Below are positions 34,011 through 44,824 of a DNA stretch of 64,000 nucleotides, piece by piece. The position numbers were made by a program, and so were the translations under genes. Below the pieces are notes generated by a model, which did no database searches, was not told the DNA's origin, and saw only the letters and a program-made list of their open reading frames with translations. The DNA is taken from assembly GCA_965649825.1 (NCBI GenBank), contig OZ287702.1, positions 682,001 through 746,000 on the forward strand, written 5' to 3'. Numbering within the stretch: the first letter of the stretch is position 1; the number at the start of each line of letters is the position of its first letter. This stretch comes from Penicillus capitatus (Eukaryota; Chlorophyta).

Positions 34011-34422
34011 AATTGGATGACGCATGCGCCGCTCTTCATGTGACTTCTATTTGTATGTGATCCAGAGCCACGCTGCGGCCTTCATTAGTGAACACAATAA
34101 AGACTAAGGATCGGTATCGGTGTCCTTCTGCGATCGAGATCAGTCGACTGCAGAAACGCGCGGACCGAAACGTGTTTCCTTTCCGTTTTCCACTGGCAAT
34201 TTTGCCAAATTTGTAAGATAATCTGGCGGCAACGGAAATGCGTTTCTCGCCTCAGACCAACGGCGAGCTTAATTGGAGGATGTATGTAATACAGAAAACT
34301 GCAGTTCGATTCTAGCATTCTCATCCATAAATGGACTGTTCACAATGCGTTCGACAGCGATACACTCGAGGATGCCCAACGAAAAGGTTCTGCTGATTGG
34401 CGAACGACAAGGTTCAGAGAAT

Positions 34423-34813
34423 TCGTCGAGATTACGCAGGTGTTCGTGCAACAGGACGCTGGACATGTGCGATCGGAAGAGAAACTTGGTGAACCATTAT
34501 CCACTACCGTTATTCAAGCGAAACAACATTCCGGAAAAGTGTGCACAGGCTTTTAGTCTAAGAAGCACAAACTTTACAAAGCAGTGCATTGGTGTTTAAT
34601 TTACAAATCCACTGAAAAATCATAACAAATGCGCCATTACGAACGTCCCAATGTCTGCGTGAAGTTTGTTGCTTGTTGTATTGCGTACGGTTTTCGACTT
34701 TGCATGCGCTGCCGCGTGTGCGCATTCACGACGAAACACATCACTAACCGTGTTGTCGTCTGTCATCTATTCGACAACGCAGCCAAAACACATCTTCGTA
34801 ACATACAGTGAGA
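34423..34813 (+). repeat. duplicated upstream region, copy 2
   Basis: Second copy of the 32440-32829 segment, ending at the ATG of sulfotransferase D. The start-to-start distance between C and D is 1,984 bp, so the tandem unit comprises upstream region plus gene. Confidence 0.85.
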
Positions 34814-35990
34814 ATGGCATCTGTCCGGAGATATACAGATGTTCCAGAAGTCGTCGATCGTGCTATAACTGCCTTCGGAAACCTCAGTACCCCAGAACGC
34901 TACAAAGCAGCTCTCAACTATAAACCAAACCCTGGAGAGATCTGCATCGCATCCGGCATCAAATCTGGAACCACATGGGTCCAACAGGTACGCACCTTAA
35001 ATCTCTGAGCTGAGCATTAAATAACAGTGAACCGGCAGATTGTCCATGGACTGCGCTCAGGCGGCGACATGAGTTTCGAAGAGATCGACGATGTTGTTAT
35101 TAACCTCGAAAAAAGTCCATACGGCGTAGACATTGGCGCACCACAACCCTTTCAGCCAAACGTCTTCAAGTCGCATCTTCCCTATGAAGTCTGTCCTAAA
35201 GGATTTGACAAGTACATCGTCGTCACTCGGTTAGCATAAGCCCTTTCTGCATCTTTTTGAAGTTCTGTTTCTAGCGAACCCAAAGACTCTGCGGTTTCCA
35301 CTTACAAATACCTCTGTAACTGGTTCTTCACCTCAGAGGAAATTGACCTGAACGAGTTCGTCGAATACTTTGTTGCTAGTGAGATTCCTGAAAAGTACAA
35401 TGAGTTTGCAGCAATACAACTAAGACATCAAGGCGAGATAGATTTAATCGGGTCATGCTACTTTCTTATCAGAATTGAGCTGTAGCGTCTTGGTATCCGC
35501 ACCGCAAAGATCCAAATGTCTTGTGGCTGCACTATGAAGATCTGAAAGAAGATCTCAGGAGATGCGTCGAGCTCATATCGGACTTTGTGAACATCGGCGC
35601 CGGGGATGCCAATCTCCTCGATCTCGTCGAGCACCAGGTCGTCAATTACACGTTAGCCTTACAGAATCACTCACTCACTTTACTGCTCGCCAGGCCAGTT
35701 TCGATTTTATGAAGAAGCATGAATCGAAATTTCGTGGAAAAACGTTGAAACAAATGAGAAACGCTGCTGCTGGATTGGATCCTAACGCTGTCACGAGCAC
35801 GACGGCAAAGGTCCGAAACGGCAACATTGGTGAATGGAAGCTTCATCTCGCACAAGAGATGGCGGATGCGGTCGATGCTCGATGGCAGAAGCTCTTCGCT
35901 CCACTCACTGATGCAAAGAGCTACGAAGAGATGCGTCAGAACACCCTTCGGGAGCTCGGACGTTCTTTTGGCAAATCTGAGTCAGCATGA
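34814..35990 (+). CDS. sulfotransferase D
   Basis: Fourth SULT-type paralogue, tandem to C. Exon 1 encodes NPGEICIASGIKSGTTW; intron 1 has a GTACGC donor; intron 3 begins GCGAGA (GC-AG). The 3'-phosphate loop reads REPKDSAVS, with Glu where the paralogues have Asp. The C-terminal motif VRNGNIGEWK is intact and the end LGRSFGKSESA is close to gene A (LGRPFGEAKSA), so D keeps the ancestral terminus that C has lost. About 300 residues. All evidence points to a functional cytosolic sulfotransferase with unknown acceptor. Confidence 0.88.
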
Positions 35991-36347
35991 AACTCGGATG
36001 CTATAGGCGCTATTTCCCCACATGAAATGTTTTCCATGCGATTCAGCCCCACGCCGGTGGCTTTCATTCAGAAACAGATTTGGAGATGAACGATCTGTGT
36101 TATCGTATTTTGGTTATTGAGATCAGTCGACTACAGAAACGCGTGGAGTGAAGAATGAAAGTGTTACTGGATTGCTGACGACCTCTCTGCGTCACTCCTC
36201 GATTGGCAGCCGACGTATCATATCCCACGGTCCTCTCTATGTCCGTCACTCTTTTGCCATGCGGCAGGTAAAGCAGATCCTGGCGGATCCTGTAATGCCG
36301 ACGACTATCGTGAACAGGCGTGTCCGTGTCTTCTCAGAGTCTCCGAC
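35991..36347. other. short intergenic region
   Basis: Sequence between sulfotransferase D and the TMEM230-like gene. An open frame at 36148-36351 has no recognised content; presumably 3' UTR and promoter. Confidence 0.4.
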
Positions 36348-36890
36348 ATGACGGATGCGACATATCGAAAAGAAAAGCTCGACCGACAGCTGTGGCAACT
36401 CTTCTGCATTTCAGTCCAGGCAAAAATGAACCAAAGACGTCAGTACGTTCCGCTGAGCATCGACGATCCTAGCGAACTCGTAAGCCTCATTTCTGCTGCA
36501 CAGTCGTCAGATACGGTGTCAGCAGACGCCGTTTCAGCGAGCCTTCAATGAAGAAAGCGCTGCCATCTGCAAATCTGTCTGCCTCGCCCTGTCACTCTTG
36601 CTGCTGGGAGTGACGTTCTTCGTTTTCAGTCTGCTCCACGCCGTAGGACACTTCGTCGACGCAACCGGCGCGGTGAGAGTACACCACACGCATCTCTTTG
36701 TCGATATCAGACTTCCAGGGATGGGGTTTCTTTGTCCTTGGTCTCCTGACGTTTACTCCAGGTCGAGAGAACCTCTACATAGAGTAAGAATGACGCGTTT
36801 CTGTCTACAGGCTTCTATCACTCGAGAATTGCGTACTACGCATGGAGAGGTTACAGAGGATATTCACTGAGGTCACTGCCGACCTTCTGA
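36348..36890 (+). CDS. TMEM230/DUF872-family two-pass membrane protein
   Basis: Small protein of the secretory and endosomal system; animal TMEM230 is on synaptic and recycling vesicles. Four exons (36348-36479, 36538-36672, 36719-36761, 36811-36890) join in frame across introns of 58, 46 and 49 nt to 129 residues, close to the family length. TM1 is LALSLLLLGVTFFVFSLLH; TM2 is GWGFFVLGLLTFTPG. The conserved C-terminus reads FYHSRIAYYAWRGYRGYSL, which is diagnostic (family P-G-F/Y-Y-x-x-R-I-A-Y-x-A-x-x-G-x-x-G-Y). The N-terminal ~50 residues are hydrophilic. The third intron has a GTCGAG donor. It is convergent with the YJU2B gene, only 25 bp between stops. Confidence 0.88.
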
Positions 36891-36915
36891 GGAGAGTGAC
36901 TGTATACACCAAACA

Positions 36916-37986
36916 TCAGTTAGATGTCTCTTTGTATCGTTTTCGGACACTTTTGCGCGATTTCTTATCAAATATGGAAGACTTCAGAATCTCCTTCCTC
37001 ACCGTGCGATGCGATTTTTGAGCAATGCGTCCAAAGGGAATCTTTTTCGAAGCAGTAATGTCTTCGGCGTTTTCAGGCAAGAGACGGACGTGTTCAGGTA
37101 ATCCCAGAGCTTTGCGCCTGAACCCAAGTACCACTTCGTTATCACAGGAGAGTAATCTCAGCGCACTTCTGTTTTCGAGCTTTCTCATCTCTTCGCTCAG
37201 GACGGAGCTTGTCTCGCATGAATCGATTCAGCTTCGCATCATTTTTGGCAAAGAAATCACAGTCCTCTTTCAATGCTGCCAATCTCTGATGCTCTGCATG
37301 GGCTTTCCGTTTGTTCAGTTCTTTTCTTTCAAAAGACGACAGTACATCCAAAGATTCCCCGTCGTGCTTTCCCAGATCGATCACCTGAGCATCCTCTGCG
37401 GAATAGTTCTCCACCTGCAACCGCCTATCTTTGCACTCTTATCAGATTGAACTCAGAAATGGTCACTTTGCGCCGGATGCCTTCAACAATGCGATATTCT
37501 GTTTTGCGTGGATCTGTGTGGATCTCGATTTTGCATCCACAGTGATGACGCATCACAAAGGACCAAATCTTGGTCGAGTGATACATACCCACATGTCTCT
37601 TCTCTGCGTTAAATCTCACACCTGTCACGTCAGCATCACACTTCATAATTGACAGTTCAATGAATGTCAAAGTGAAAAGACCTTTGCCAATCATGTCACC
37701 ACATTGTGTGCACCAGACATTAAATGGCATCTCAAATCTGCTCACACATCCATTCCGTCACTCCTCCGTCGCCTTGTGCCGTACCGTATGATAAGAACGC
37801 CTTCCGTTTTGAGCCTCTTGGCCCGAACGCCCAACGCATGGGTGCCATGAAACTGAGCCGAAACTCGAGTCGGGCAGGTGACAATTCTCCCTTGACTGTA
37901 TGTACCTTATCGAGGTTGCCTTTCGATGGGTCCCATTCCGGAGGATAGTAAAAGTTATCTGCCTTCGCGGCTGCAAGCGAACTCAT
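36916..37986 (-). CDS. CWC16-family splicing factor YJU2B/CCDC130
   Basis: Step-associated spliceosome protein of the CWC16 family. Six exons: 37986-37906, 37852-37785, 37737-37682, from 37621 on, then two more, joined across introns of 53, 47, 60, 52 and 49 nt. The N-terminus YYPPEWDPSKGNLDK continues after splicing into FHGTHALGVRAKRL and GVLIIR. The zinc-binding core follows: RFEMPFNVWCTQCG, VRFNAEKRHVGMYHSTKIWSF and HHCGCKIEIHTDPRKTEY (C-x-x-C and C-x-C pairs). The C-terminal half is a charged coiled coil (ALKEDCDFFAKNDAKLNRFM), then a Lys/Arg-rich tail. The D-P-S-K-G-x-L signature points to CCDC130 rather than CCDC94/YJU2. The third intron uses a GTCTTT donor. The start is the ATG before SSLAAAKAD. 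Confidence 0.88.
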
Positions 37987-38072
37987 CGTTCGAACGACTA
38001 ATCGCTATTCGAACGCACTTAACGCGATTACACTTTAATGGTTTCATCTGTCAAAACGTCTGTCACCGCAAA

Positions 38073-40594
38073 TTACTTTACCAGGAAGTAGGACATGTCT
38101 AGGTTAGGATCGCCGTGGGCCACGGCATTCTCGGCCTTGGCCTTGAAAAGCTTGCTTCGACTGGCAACGGGATCAATTAGTGTCTCCGTCACATCGGAGT
38201 TATCGCCTGTACAAGGACACATTCACCCCTCTCCATGGAACAACATGTGTGATTAAAAGAGACCTACCTTCAATGATCACGGCTCCATGGGCTTTGAGCC
38301 ATTCAACGCAATTTTGAACGGCCACCTTTCGATCCGTCTGCTAAAGGGATGCGATAACGATGCTTAGATGAGGTGAAATGACCTGTAGGTTGGCTCCGCC
38401 ACAATGGACAGATTCTGTGCAGCCGGGGAGAATCTCCTCTCCCTGTTCATCAATCGCTTCTTCGCAATAAAAACCCAATGGCTTCACCAAAGCATCTACA
38501 GGTTCCTGTAACCTACATCACACCATCCACTCAGTCTTGAAGACGGATACCTCTGTTGTTTTACCGGATAGATTTTATAAACAAGCGTGCTGCCTTGTAC
38601 CGCACCTCATCGAGAACATGATCGACCAGAGCGCGTCCCAAATTCGGTGCTTGGGCGTAGAGGGCAAAGACCTGAGCGAGGTCGTTCTGAATGAAGGCAG
38701 CTGTCAACTTCAATGCATGCTGCACCTCTGTTGCCTGGCGATCCTGAACAGACACCTCGTTTTACAGGATACACATATTCAGCCCCGGATGCTTGCTTGA
38801 GGATCCAGCGTCCGGATGGTTTTGTTCATGCTAATGGCCTCTCCTTTATTGATGTGCATTACTTGGTAGAGGATACGATAGGCAACGAACTCAGAGCGGC
38901 ATCCATGGATACCAATTTTGTACAATGCTTCGAGGTTGGACTGGCACTGATTGTACTCCCAGATGTCACCATACTCCAAATGTGCACGTGCCGATGCCTC
39001 GTAGATGCGAACACATGTCTCTGACTGAAGTTGCTGAACAGTACAGTCCTGTCGCATGCCCTGAAGCGACATCCATTCTCAACATCAGAATCCCTCCAGA
39101 GATGCATGATACCTTGAACTGATCGACGGCGTAAAAGTAATCCACTTCCTTTTGACTGAGAAGGGCAACTAAACGTTTCAGTGCCTTCTCTAGAACAGAC
39201 TCCGGTCGGACGACTGAAGGATCTGGCCGGCAAGACAATCGAAAATAGCTCTTCTCCAAATCTTGACTGGTTCCCTGTGGAGGAGCATCATCCAACTTCG
39301 CTGCCTTGTCATGGAAAGGATGCGCTTACAATGAGCTTGGACTTGTGCTTCGGTTCCTCAGGAGTGTACGATGGAGCTGTGACTGTCAATCGACTGAATC
39401 TGGCACTTCTCTCTTGTTTCTTCAGTTCTTCTTCGATGGTGGATATGTGTAATGGTTTGCTCATTGGAGGTGGATTCTTCTCAAACCTGTACGAGTTTAA
39501 CATTTCATCACCTGGTTATGCCTCGCCGAAGGTTACTTCCTCCGTTTTCGCTGGACTGGAGGATCGATGGGTGGCTTGTTTACTGTCTTCTGTGCCTCTT
39601 CCGTCTCCTGTTTCGGCTTCAGCAAGACTTCAGTAGATGGTTGAGGGGGAGGGATGGAGATGTAAGCAGGAGGGGCAGCGGGCTTTGTCTTCTCGGGAAT
39701 TCCTGGTTTGATCAAAAATGGAGCGCTCGCCGTTGCAACCGTCTGCGGGTTCTTGAAATTGAATCCAGCAGAGAGCACAGGGGGTGCACGCGCTTCCAAT
39801 CCTGGCACCTAATTCCATATCTTCGCATCATTATACAAAGAAAGGCAAGAGAGGGATCAGCGACCTGCTGGTTTTTCTGAGCACCCACGACTGTGTTGTA
39901 TTGCTGATAGGCAATGAACTGCTCTGGCTGCAATTGCTGAAGATACAATTCCTGTCGACTGGCATCTGTAGCAGCGTTACCAGAAGAGGCTGCCTTCGTC
40001 GTATCCGTCGTTTTAGCAGAATTCCCTTGTCTTTGCATAAACTGTTGTACATGGACGCTATCGCTGGACGAGTTCTCCGCACTCCCAGATGGACTGTGCC
40101 CCTCTTGATGATTCTGTGCCTCGGGCGTTGAGGGTCCAAGCCCTGGGATTTCGATATCTTCGTTTCCCGGAGGCAGAGGATCATCGACCTGAGAAAGGCA
40201 ATGTCCAAGATATACAGTGCACGAACGAACATAGTATGCTTACAGTCGTTGCAGGAAGGGCTGTGGAAGCTGTCATGGTTGTGGGCTGGACGTAGCCCGA
40301 CGGCTGGAGTGACGAGAAGGCGTAGTTCGCTGTTATCTGCGCAGAGGATGCGCCATGGTAGTCCTGTGTCGTGGCATATGGGTTGTAGAAGCCCTGCGCT
40401 TGGTACTGCGCCACAAGAGCGGTGTTCTGCTGTAAGTTACGATAGTAAGTTGCCCACGCTTGGTTCGCCGCAGCGTCTTCCTGTAGATGCCTCCATCACC
40501 GAGAGACGATGGAAGGGGAGAGACGCACGGATGGTGTTCGTGATGAAGGCGCTGCCGAAACGGCGGGGAAGAAGGGATTTGTGTTTTGGTCCAT
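38073..40594 (-). CDS. SAC3/GANP-domain protein (LENG8/THP3-like)
   Basis: Nuclear mRNA-processing or export protein of the SAC3/GANP family; yeast Thp3 couples transcription elongation and splicing. The N-terminal half is low-complexity and Gln/Asn/Pro-rich (QELYLQQLQPEQFIAYQQ), prion-like. A basic PVQRKRRK stretch splices into FEKNPPPMSKP. The SAC3 domain carries LEKSYFRLSCRPDPSVVRPE, then YFYAVDQFK|GMRQDCTVQQL, ARAHLEYGDIWEYNQCQSN, SEFVAYRILY, and HALKLTAAFIQNDLAQVFAL. The arrangement of Q-x-K-x-x-R-Q-D and E-Y-N-Q-C-Q is diagnostic. A C-terminal winged-helix-like region ends DPNLDMSYFLVK. About ten exons with introns of about 40-60 nt. An upstream in-frame extension to 40747 exists; the chosen start gives MDQNTNPFFPAV. 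Confidence 0.83.
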
Positions 40595-41448
40595 AAGGCG
40601 ACCTTCAGACCGGCCTCTCCTGACGTCTGATGCTTGGCGTGTTGCCTTCGCTGAACTGTTTGTTTGTGCATTGTACGAAGAAATGCGCCAAACTTGCTTT
40701 CGACAGACGGAGACTTTGATAGCTGCGTTTCTAGCTGCGTCGACCATCCGATTGAAGAACAGGCGAGAGAAACGCCCTCAGAGCCAGGAGCAGGAAGATT
40801 CGTTGAACGTCTAGCTGGATCCGAACACGGTAGCACGCTAGACTGTAAAAAATATGAGTAAAACATTCCATTTGGAGAGGGAGAAGTCTCTTTATTTTAC
40901 ATGATTCACCGACAGCAGCTCATCCGACATCATTTGGGGGTCATGAAATGCGGTTTAGTGAAACTCGTCGAAGAGAGTGTGTTGGAATAGACGATTCTTT
41001 AATGCCTTCCGGGAATTCCTATCGCTCATTATCACACGTTCGATTAAGATCACATAAACAAGACAGATGAGATGGAACAAGAGATAAGGGAGAGAACAAA
41101 CAAAAGGTCAAGATGTCTTTTTTATCGCTTCATCCCGTTAAATAGAGGCATCTGGCAACCGTTCCCTTCATTGAATATCTCCCAAGAGTTCAGTTTCTGA
41201 GTTCGGATGCTCAGGAATCTGTTCTAGTCCTTGAAGACCGAGAGACATTGTAAAGCTGCAAAGATCTCTTTCTCGACGCAACGATGTAATCATGTAAGAG
41301 GGTGTTTTTGATTGTAGTAGATGCGGGCACAGGCGGATCATCATACTCTAATGATCCGCCTGTCGGGAATCGTGTAACAACGTTAATAAACTGAGAGTCG
41401 AAAGACACGCTAACGGCGGCGAAAAAGACGCTCTCATACTTAGCACAC
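40595..41448. other. intergenic region with a perfect hairpin
   Basis: No ORF of note. It contains short T-rich runs and the perfect inverted repeat listed separately. Confidence 0.5.
41329..41363. repeat. perfect 13-bp inverted repeat, 9-nt loop
   Basis: Arms 41329-41341 (ACAGGCGGATCAT) and 41351-41363 (ATGATCCGCCTGT) are exact reverse complements around CATACTCTA. It lies about 90 bp before the dispersed repeat and the retroelement. It could be an element end, a transcription terminator-like hairpin or a protein-binding site. Confidence 0.7.
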
Positions 41449-41645
41449 GAACTCGAGATTGATTAGAGAGAAATGTCGCCGTTAAATACTCAGGATGGTT
41501 GGGGATTGCCTAACCTTAAGTCTGACGGCTGCAAACTTCAGTCTTTGTACCGCGTCCACCATCCGATGGTTATTAAACAGTCAGGCCAGAGAGTAACACC
41601 CGTCGCGACGATGGTCAGTGCGCCAGGGCGGTTCTGCGCCGACTC
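41449..41645 (+). repeat. dispersed repeat copy 2
   Basis: Aligns with 8187-8400 (see that entry). It ends just before the first recognisable coding remnant of the reverse transcriptase, so it may be that element's 5' region. Confidence 0.55.
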
Positions 41646-41839
41646 AACCGTCTCCGATGGCTACGTCGGGTGATAAGACATCTGCATCTGTGACACCGCC
41701 TCTAGCTTTAATTTTAGTGGTAGAGAAGAAGTCAAGCGCCTTGTAGATGTGACATCTGTACGCACACACGTTTGATGGTCGATGTGTACATCCGTAGGGC
41801 CAGCCGTCGGATCTCGGGCCAGCCGTACTTGGATCAGAC

Positions 41840-43762
41840 GCATCTTCTACAACAGAAAATTTAATTCCGATTTGGCAGCAAGGGCCAGAAGGCCCAAGCA
41901 TAAGACCCCTCTCGAAGATCAGAAAGCCGAATAAGCTTTGGTACCCAGGAGAAAAACCACTCCTAACCACCAAGATGATTCGACAACTGAAGAATGATGC
42001 ATCACTACTGGCCAAAGAACATGTCAAGAAACAATACAAAACTGATCGATCTCTGGTACATCTCATCCACAAGGAATGAACAATAGTACCTTTCTCTGAG
42101 TAAGAGATCCAGAATAGTACCTTTCTCTAAGTAAGAGATCCAGATACTGCAGCACGGCCTCAAATGGATACCGCATCCTGATGAGACTGACGCCCGAAAA
42201 GGCCTCGCCATGGGCATCGATGACTACATAGCCCGTGCTCATCTGCAAACCAAAGACATCAAAGAGAGTGAGTCAGAGGTGTGGAAAGAAGCATATATAT
42301 GCCCACAAGAAAACCAATGACACACCAATGATATCGATGTCTACCAATGAACTCCAAAATGATCCTGTGATCGGGCCATATGCAGAGCACATAAAACACG
42401 TGCTCCAGCCTCAACAGCAGAATCAACTCAAGGGTAGACTAACGGAGAAGCAGAAACGTGTGCGAAAGGTGATCAGGAATATCAGAAACTCTGAGCAGTG
42501 GGTAGTCAAACCCGCCGATAAGAATCAGGGCATCTGCCTGATCCAGCTGCCAATATATATCGCCATGCTGATGACGATTGTACAAGATGCAAACACATAT
42601 CATCAGCTCACAGAGCCAAGGCGAAAGCCCAGATCAAAAGTGTGACCTCGAACTGGAACCAGCTCACCAACAAACATCATACGACGATCGAACAGAACTC
42701 AATGATGCGTCAAATCATTGAATTCGCAGGCGCACCTGTGAAAAGAGTGATGCTAGATGAAGAGAACTGGCAACTCTTCACGTCGAAACTCTACGCTATC
42801 CTAAAGATCCATAAGGGCAAACGGGATGGAATGTACACCTGTCGGCCCCTTGTTCAGGGATTCAGTGCTATCCAGTCAAGGATGAACCGAATCTTGGCCA
42901 GAATCCTGTACCCGTTGCTGGCGGCAACGAAAACTGCGATCCTGGAGACAACACACGCAAGAGACGCAATACAGAAGTTGTCCATCGCCGAGGATAGGGG
43001 AATAGTGTACACAGCCGACGTAGAGGCCTTGTATCCGAATGTGCCTGTGGACCAAGTACATCAAGCTTTCAAGACGCTCGTGATCTTCCTCAGACAATGC
43101 CCATGGGCAGAAGATCTAAAAAAGTACACTCATGGGCATGGAATGACCACCTGTGTGATCTCCTATGCGATCTGATATCGTGGTCCCTGGACATCGTTAT
43201 CATCACAACGATCCTCCCCTCCACCAAGGTGTACTACAGACAAGCATCTGGCCTGCCCATGGGCTACAGCCTTAGCCCATGGGCAGCCTGCGTCACACTG
43301 TGGGCACAGTGTGAACTACCAGCTCAACAAGCGATCAGAGCCCAGACATGGATGTACGGGAGATATATCGATAACATCTTCCTCCTCACCCGTCCAGACT
43401 CAACGCTTAGATCAACGGAGGACGTCTCACACTGGCTCAAGACTATCTATACAGATCGCATGCAGTCGATCAGATTGACAGTCAGTAGTGGGGCAGGGAC
43501 CAGGAGTGTACCATTTCTGAATCTCAACATCGAGACAGATGAGGATGGATCAATCGTGGGCAAGATGTGCACTGTGTGTTACTCTAAGTCGACGAGTACG
43601 TTCCAATACCTGGAACAGACAAGCCTGCACCCACAACAGATCTTCAAGGCAACCGTCCAGCAGGAGGCGGCGAGGATGATGGACACTACGTCCCGGATGG
43701 ACAGACTCCAACAGATGCTCGAGGATGTCTCGATACGATATTCATATCCTTTTATGCCGTAA
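41840..43762 (+). mobile_element. Penelope-like retroelement, decayed reverse transcriptase
   Basis: Remnant of a retroelement polymerase. Coding is spread over several frames: LWYPGEKPLLTTKMIRQL (about 41935-41990), WIPHPDETDARKGLAMGI (about 42165-42220), WVVKPADKNQGICLI (about 42500), KLYAILKIHKGKRDG and CRPLVQGFSAIQSRMNRIL (42785-42900), YTADVEALYPNVPVDQV (motif A), YRQASGLPMGYSLSPWAAC (motif B) and YGRYIDNIFLL (motif C). These are the conserved blocks of Penelope-like reverse transcriptases, including the FLNLNIE and HPQQIF segments downstream. Motif C reads YIDN where YxDD is usual. At least four frameshifts (near 42080-42145, 42310, 42620 and 43150) show that it is dead. I see no GIY-YIG endonuclease downstream, so it is either lost or an endonuclease-less type. 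Confidence 0.72.
42082..42143. repeat. 31-bp tandem duplication inside the retroelement
   Basis: Units 42082-42112 and 42113-42143 (AATAGTACCTTTCTC...GATCCAG) differ at one base. The duplication lies between two polymerase reading frames and is one cause of the lost frame. Confidence 0.9.
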
Positions 43763-44009
43763 TCCGTCGACCAGATGAAGGCCGAGAGGACTCGTCATCT
43801 TGTGGTTGTTAGATTGTACAAAGACATACATATCCTTATGTGTGATTTTAACTGAGTAATGATCCTGCTCAAAAACAAGAGTTGATGTGCTAAGGCAGTA
43901 TTCTAAATCAAGAAGGCAATGCTATCGTTTCTACTGTGATACAATGGGTGCGCAGTTCTTCCTTTAAGGCATCATGTTTTGCCTGTTTCGTGACCTCTTT
44001 TCATTCTAG
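43763..44009. other. retroelement flank
   Basis: AT-rich sequence after the polymerase remnant, ending in a polypyrimidine tract and TTCTAG, the acceptor of the eS8-like exon. No ORF. Confidence 0.4.
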
Positions 44010-44416
44010 GCATCACACGCAGGACGTTGCACAAACGCAAAGCAACGGGAGGCCGTAAGAAAGCGCAGAGAAAGAAAAAAGAAGTTATGCTGATTCGGTA
44101 TCTTTCCTTCGAACTGCCGGATGGTTGGCTTAAGATATGATATGTGACAACCCTCTACCAGAACAAACCTCGCCTTAAATGTCGAGGTGCGTCGCGTTCG
44201 AGCACCCGGACACTGATCAAATACAGAGCCCTTCTCCTCAATTCCGGCTGCGTTATTTGGCCCTCAGAGGCCACACATCTTATATTCTTCTATCTCCCAT
44301 CGATCCACCCGTCCATCTAGGCATGCACCAAGCAGGCACGCATTATGGCTGTTGGCTACAATCCCAACAGTAACGAACTGGTGACAATAAGCAGATCAAC
44401 AAGAACGAAACCGTAA
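44010..44416 (+). pseudogene. ribosomal protein eS8 pseudogene
   Basis: A copy of the small-subunit protein eS8. After the acceptor TTCTAG the exon reads GITRRTLHKRKATGGRKKAQ, the family's N-terminus. After an intron-like 51 nt comes QPSTRTNLALN and VRRVRAPGH, then a one-base loss (or two-base gain) near 44211-44216, then IKYRALLLNSGCVIWPSEAT. A last exon carries ARIMAVGYNPNSNELVTI. TGA at 44145-44147 sits where the family has Gly before Q-P. The C-terminal half (the D-A-x-P-F-x-x-W-Y region) is absent and no initiating ATG is joined. Intron positions are retained, so it is a duplicated, not a reverse-transcribed, pseudogene. Confidence 0.75.
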
Positions 44417-44824
44417 ACGATAGGTACGGAAGAAATCTCTAACAAAATCTGCGATGGAAGAAGTGGATACGCTTACCACTAGCTAAGACGCGTCGTCAGC
44501 TTCGGGCTGTCACACGTCGATACAGAAGATATTATGGGTGCATATGTCTTTTTCGTGTTCGAACTGACGTGACATGATCTTTTTTGAATTTCTTTTCCGC
44601 GTAAGCCTTGGAAACGATTCTACGTTTGATTTTACCGCACGTCTGCCACACTAAGCCAACTACTGTACTGCCTGCCACTTTCCTGTGAGAGATAACCGCA
44701 TCCAACCTCTTTTCGCGCGTGTCTAAAAAAGCGAATTGTTTCGACGCTGCGTCGTTATCACATCCCTTTCGCCGTCGACCTAGACATCCATACAGCTGTG
44801 TGTTAACTGATAGACGTCAAGAAA
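44417..44824. other. intergenic region
   Basis: Holds no clear ORF. A plus-strand frame rich in Arg near 44455-44575 (TRRQLRAVTRRYRRYYG) resembles nothing specific. Presumably the promoter region of the MATH-RING gene. Confidence 0.4.

Noticed and set aside
36760-36810. alternative reading of the TMEM230-like gene without splicing
   Set aside because: Unspliced frames break the conserved P-G-F-Y junction; splicing restores it exactly.
41644-42072. 142-codon minus-strand ORF with hydrophobic runs
   Set aside because: It is antisense to the 5' part of the reverse-transcriptase remnant, whose plus-strand frame fits the element.
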